This document shows, piece after piece, positions 60,760-64,000 of a stretch of DNA of 64,000 nt; the first letter of the stretch is position 1; every line of letters begins with the position of its first letter. This DNA comes from Streptomyces coacervatus (GTDB lineage: Bacteria > Actinomycetota > Actinomycetes > Streptomycetales > Streptomycetaceae): positions 124,001-188,000 of the forward strand of contig NZ_JARHTP010000007.1 in NCBI RefSeq assembly GCF_029223485.1. The letters are read 5' to 3'. The notes beneath the pieces are model-generated. The model searched no databases and was not told the DNA's origin. It worked only from the letters and a program-made list of their open reading frames with translations. Made by a program: the position numbers and the translations under genes.

Positions 60760-61575
60760 TCACGGCTCGATCTGGTGGTCCTGCTGGGGTGCAGGCGAGG
60801 GTGGCGGCTGGTGTTCCTGTGCTGCCCTTTCCAGGAACCGCAGCAGCTCCACGGGGAAGGGGAGCACGAGCGTCGAGTTCTTCTCGGCGGCCACCGCCAC
60901 CACCGTCTGCAGCAGCCGCAACTGGAGTGCGGCGGGCTGTTCGGACATCTGCTTGGCGGCCTCGGCCAGCTTCTTGGAGGCCTGGAGTTCGGCGTCCGCG
61001 TTGATGATCCGGGCCCGCCGCTCCCGGTCGGCCTCCGCCTGCCGGGCCATGGAGCGCTTCATCGCTTCCGGCAGGGACACGTCCTTGATCTCGACCCGGT
61101 CGACCTGCACGCCCCAGCCGACGGCCGGGCTGTCGATCATCAGCTCCAGGCCCTCGTTGAGCTTCTCGCGATTGGAGAGCAGGTCGTCCAGCTCGCTCTT
61201 GCCGATGATCGACCGCAGGGACGTCTGCGCCATCTGCGAGACCGCGAACTTGTAGTCCTCGACCTTGATGAGCGCGTTCGCCGCGTCGACCACCCTGAAG
61301 TAGACGACGGCGTCCACGCGCACCGTCACGTTGTCCCGGGTGATGCCCTCCTGGGCCGGCACCGGCATCGTGACGATCTGCATGTTCACCTTGCTGATCC
61401 GGTCCACGAACGGGACGATCATCGTGAAGCCGGGCTCCCGCACGGCACGGGCGACCCGCCCGAGCCGGAAGATCACCCCGCGCTCGTACTGCTTGACGAC
61501 CTTCGCCGCCGCGGCAAGGTAGACGAGGCCGGCGGAACCCGCCACCACGGCCGCCGTCACCAGCTCAGGGAGCAT
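60760..61575 (-). CDS. Slipin/stomatin-like SPFH protein
   Basis: A 271-residue membrane-anchored SPFH (band 7) protein. One N-terminal hydrophobic segment (LVTAAVVAGSAGLVYLAAAA) is followed by KQYERGVIFRLGRV, GFTMIVPFVDRISKVNMQ, VRVDAVVYFRVVDAANALIKVEDY, SLRSIIGKSELDDLLSNRE, WGVQVDRVEIKDVSLPEAMKR and the coiled-coil RQAEADRERRARIINADAELQASKKL. It organises membrane microdomains. A partner NfeD protease gene is not adjacent. Confidence 0.9.
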   Translation of the reverse strand: MLPELVTAAVVAGSAGLVYLAAAAKVVKQYERGVIFRLGRVARAVREPGFTMIVPFVDRISKVNMQIVTMPVPAQEGITRDNVTVRVDAVVYFRVVDAANALIKVEDYKFAVSQMAQTSLRSIIGKSELDDLLSNREKLNEGLELMIDSPAVGWGVQVDRVEIKDVSLPEAMKRSMARQAEADRERRARIINADAELQASKKLAEAAKQMSEQPAALQLRLLQTVVAVAAEKNSTLVLPFPVELLRFLERAAQEHQPPPSPAPQQDHQIEP

Positions 61576-61630
61576 GACGACCCCCTCTGTCAGAGGCGCC
61601 TTATGTGTGCTCCTGTAACGATATGCCCGG

Positions 61631-61668
61631 TGGCTGGTCCCGGGCCACGATGGACCCGGGACCAGCCA
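61631..61668. terminator. Terminator hairpin after the SulP gene
   Basis: A perfect 14-bp stem (TGGCTGGTCCCGGG / CCCGGGACCAGCCA) with a 10-base loop, eight bases after the end of the minus-strand SulP gene. Confidence 0.8.
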
Positions 61669-61676
61669 CCGGTGTG

Positions 61677-63173
61677 CTACGCGGCCGTGACCCGCACCGG
61701 TTCGGTGACCCGCACCGGTTCCGTGCCGACCGCGCTGTGCCGCTCGGCCCAGTTCTCCAGTGCCGTACGGCAGGCGTGGTCGAGGTGGTGCAGCCCGGAC
61801 AGGTCCAGCTCGACCGGGCGGTCCTGGGGCAGCGCCTCAAGACTGTCGAGGATCTTCGGCAGCCGCAGGAAGGTCGCGTTGCCCGAGAGATACGCCTGGA
61901 CGGGGCCGGCGCCCTTGTCGACGACCTCCATCTTGAGGTGCGAGGCCTCCCAGGCGGTCTTGACGACGGCGAGAGCCAGGCCGATCAGGACGCCCTCGAA
62001 CATGCTGACCGCGACGATCGACACGGCCGTGACGACCAGGATCAGCGCTTCGCCGCGGTGCTCGCGCCACAGCGACACGATCTCGCGTACGGGGATCAGC
62101 TTGGCGCCCGAGTAGACCAGGATGCCCGCGAGGGCCGGGATCGGGATGTAGCCGAGCACGCCCGGCAGCAGGGCGGCGAACAGCAGCAGCCATACGCCGT
62201 GCAGCACGCGGGACGCCTTCGTTCGGGCGCCCGCCTGGACGTTCGCCGCGCTGCGCACGATGACCGCGGTCATCGGCAGCGCGCCGAGCACACCGCAGAG
62301 CGCGTTGCCCGCGCCCTGCGCGATCAGTTCCTTGTCGTACTCGGTGCGCGGCCCGTCGTGCAGCCGGTCCACGGCCGCCGCGCTGAACAGCGACTCGGCG
62401 GACGCGATCAGCGTGAAGGCGACGATCGTGCCGAGCAGACCGATGTTCGCGAGGTCGCCGAAGGCGCTCAGCGGGGGCGGCTGGACGGAGCCCAGCAGGC
62501 CCTGCACCTCGACGGTGGCGACCGGCAGCGAGAACACCAGGGCGGCGACGGTCGCGAGACCCACGGCGGCGAGCGGTCCGGGGACCGTACGCACCTGCTT
62601 CGGCATCCGCTTCCACAGCACGAGTACGGCGATGGTGCCGGCGCCGAGGGCGAGCGAGGCGAGTGCGTCCGTCTGCCCGACGGCGTCGATCAGCGCGCCG
62701 GGCAGCTGGGCTATCTTCTCCAGGCCGGAGGCCGGAGCCTTCGCGTCCGCCATCGAGTAGAGCTGCCCGGCGATCAGGACGAGTCCGATGCCGGCCAGCA
62801 TGCCCTCGACGACCGAGACCGAGATGGCCCGGAAGTAGCGCCCCAGCTTCAGGGCGCCCATGAGGATCTGGAGGGCGCCGGTGGCCAGGACGACCACGCC
62901 GAGGGCCGGCAGCCCGAACTCCTGCACGGCCTCGAAGACCAGCACGGTCAGACCCGCCGCGGGTCCGGAGACCTGCAGGCTGCTGCCGCGCATGAAGCCG
63001 GTGACGAGCCCGCCCACGATGCCGGTGACCAGGCCGAGTTCGGCCGGGACACCGGAGGCGACGGCCACGCCCACGCAGAGCGGGAGCGCGACCAGGAAGA
63101 CGACCAGGGAGGCGGCGAAGTCCTGCCGCAGATGAGGGTTCCGCGATATCACAGTCATCATCGCGGCGCTCAC
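61677..63173 (-). CDS. SulP family anion transporter with STAS domain (probable bicarbonate transporter)
   Basis: A 498-residue transporter. Membrane part: NPHLRQDFAASLVVFLVALPLCVGVA, GIVGGLVTGFMRGSSLQVSGPAAGLTV, SAESLFSAAAVDRLHDGPRTEYDKELIAQGAGN and PMTAVIVRSAANVQAGARTK. The C-terminal STAS-like domain (about 410-480) contains ELDLSGLHHLDHACRTAL. GTG 63173 overlaps the carbonic anhydrase stop (GTGA), an arrangement that points to bicarbonate rather than sulfate as substrate. The tail TEPVRVTEPVRVTAA comes from an 18-bp tandem duplication (61687-61722). Confidence 0.88.
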   Translation of the reverse strand: MSAAMMTVISRNPHLRQDFAASLVVFLVALPLCVGVAVASGVPAELGLVTGIVGGLVTGFMRGSSLQVSGPAAGLTVLVFEAVQEFGLPALGVVVLATGALQILMGALKLGRYFRAISVSVVEGMLAGIGLVLIAGQLYSMADAKAPASGLEKIAQLPGALIDAVGQTDALASLALGAGTIAVLVLWKRMPKQVRTVPGPLAAVGLATVAALVFSLPVATVEVQGLLGSVQPPPLSAFGDLANIGLLGTIVAFTLIASAESLFSAAAVDRLHDGPRTEYDKELIAQGAGNALCGVLGALPMTAVIVRSAANVQAGARTKASRVLHGVWLLLFAALLPGVLGYIPIPALAGILVYSGAKLIPVREIVSLWREHRGEALILVVTAVSIVAVSMFEGVLIGLALAVVKTAWEASHLKMEVVDKGAGPVQAYLSGNATFLRLPKILDSLEALPQDRPVELDLSGLHHLDHACRTALENWAERHSAVGTEPVRVTEPVRVTAA

Positions 63174-63748
63174 AGGGCCTTGAAGGCGTCGGTCTGCGGG
63201 TCGTGCGCCTGGACGGCGCCGGTGTGGACCTCGTAGAACCAGGCGTGCAGGGACAGTTGACGTTCCTTCAGCTTCTTCTCGATGTACGGGTACGAGCGCA
63301 GCCGCAGCAGCTGTGTCAGGACGTGGCTCTGCACGCCCTGCGTCACGGCCGGGTCCTCGACCGCGCCCGCCGGGCGCGGCGTGGCATGCGCGAGCCAGTC
63401 GCGCACGGCCGGTACGGCGGTCAGGTCGTCGCCGCGGACGAGGGCGCCGACGGCGCCGCAGTGCGAGTGGCCGCAGACGACGATGTCGCGGACGCCGAGC
63501 ACCTCCACGGCGTACTCGATGGTGGCCGCCTCGCTGGTGGGGTGTTCGGAGGCGAACGGCGGGACGATGTTGCCCGCGGTGCGCAGCTCGAAGAGCTGGC
63601 CGGGGCGGGCGCCCGTGATCAGGGCCGGGACGACCCTGGAGTCGGAGCAGGTGATGAACAGCACCTGCGGGGACTGGCCTTCGGCGAGTTTGGCGAACTC
63701 CTCAGGGCGTTGTCCGAACGTACGGGCGTTGTCGATGAGGGGCTGCAT
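63170..63748 (-). CDS. Beta-class carbonic anhydrase
   Basis: A 192-residue zinc enzyme interconverting CO2 and bicarbonate. Zinc ligands are Cys34 in ITCSDSRVVP, with the catalytic Asp36 and Arg38 dyad, and His94/Cys97 in VVCGHSHCGAV. The tail LHAWFYEVHTGAVQAHDP is family-typical. It is translationally coupled to the SulP gene. ATG 63748 lies about ten bases after AGGAGGAG; an in-frame extension upstream is less likely. Confidence 0.93.
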   Translation of the reverse strand: MQPLIDNARTFGQRPEEFAKLAEGQSPQVLFITCSDSRVVPALITGARPGQLFELRTAGNIVPPFASEHPTSEAATIEYAVEVLGVRDIVVCGHSHCGAVGALVRGDDLTAVPAVRDWLAHATPRPAGAVEDPAVTQGVQSHVLTQLLRLRSYPYIEKKLKERQLSLHAWFYEVHTGAVQAHDPQTDAFKAL

Positions 63749-64000
63749 GATGTGGTGACTCCTCCTGGCGCGCCGCAATGGCGCGTCGGTGTGGGGTGGG
63801 GCAGGACAGGTGTGGGGGAAAACTGCTCTGCTGTCAGCAGCGGAAGACCTGAAGTGCTGCCGGAGAGTGGGATGTCGAGGGTCTCGACGTCCGGGAAGCC
63901 CGGGATACGGCCGGTTCTTGAGCGGCCGCCGGGTCCTGGACCAGCAGTGCGCGCTCGGGACCCTCGGGTGTGCAGTCGGCGGCGCGGTGCCGGTCGCGGG
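63749..64000. other. Unassigned right end of window
   Basis: The last 252 bases hold the carbonic anhydrase promoter. On the minus strand an open frame enters from beyond the edge and stops near 63829 (ending ALQVFRC), which could be the end of another gene, but I do not recognise it and cannot tell it from chance in such GC-rich DNA. Confidence 0.35.

Noticed and set aside
1..64000. tRNA, rRNA or CRISPR features
   Set aside because: I saw no cloverleaf-like or rRNA-like segment and no repeat-spacer array, but no covariance search could be run.

Overview
The window is high-GC actinobacterial DNA, almost certainly a Streptomyces chromosome. Supporting signs are GTG starts and ATGA/GTGA stop-start overlaps, rare in-frame TTA codons, the coproporphyrin-type haem enzymes (HemE, HemG/CgoX, HemQ), a ROK repressor next to an xylFGH operon, and a CebR-box in front of a cellulose-type LPMO. 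The order ngcEFG - rok - xylFGH - dxs - permease - fadBA - rnd - response regulator - hemE - hemG - hemQ matches, from memory, the S. coelicolor SCO6005-SCO6041 region.

Region 1 (1-10,898) is part of a specialised-metabolite locus cut by the left edge. Read from right to left it encodes a class II DAHP synthase (PhzC type), an ACP, a fused KS-KS protein, a benzoate-CoA-ligase-like enzyme, and then a run of further ketosynthases joined by 4-nt overlaps. A PhzE-type ADIC synthase is divergent. Each ketosynthase with an active-site Cys is followed by a KS-fold partner lacking it, giving two complete catalytic/non-catalytic pairs and probably a third. The logic suggests an aminated aryl acid made from chorismate (PhzC + PhzE), activated by the ligase, loaded on the ACP and extended by several KS pairs. 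The product is unknown to me. The shared intergenic region carries two matching palindromes and a 9-bp tandem repeat.

Region 2 (10,911-29,280) is polysaccharide and sugar use: a Uma2-like nuclease, a cellulose-type AA10 LPMO under a perfect CebR box, two large convergent secreted GH92 mannosidases sharing a GACAACGTTGTC operator, an NgcEFG-type amino-sugar ABC transporter with a DasR-like site, a ROK repressor and xylFGH. The second GH92 has Gln where the family has its catalytic acid Glu, as in mannosyl-phosphate hydrolases.

Region 3 (29,281-50,784) is mostly core: dxs, a cationic amino acid permease, a beta-hydroxyacid dehydrogenase, fadBA, RNase D, an orphan response regulator, hemE, rhomboid, a flavin disulfide reductase, a DUF4349 lipoprotein, hemG and hemQ. 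A decayed island (39,048-40,320) holds a broken tnpB joined to half an ABC permease and is bracketed by two copies of a dispersed repeat.

Region 4 (50,785-64,000) has a secreted S33 peptidase, a TIGR04222-type membrane protein, a DUF692 (MNIO) enzyme fused to its usual partner domain and flanked by two DUF4142 paralogues, PTH2, a small ABC exporter, a polysaccharide deacetylase, a PEBP lipoprotein, a slipin and a coupled carbonic anhydrase/SulP pair.

A dispersed hairpin repeat with the core GCGCAGTTCCCCGCGCC (or shorter relatives) occurs at eight places. It is usually intergenic, but in two places it is translated in the same frame: as the linker between the two KS domains and as the C-terminus of the deacetylase. 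All functional calls rest on motif recognition by eye; no database search was run.
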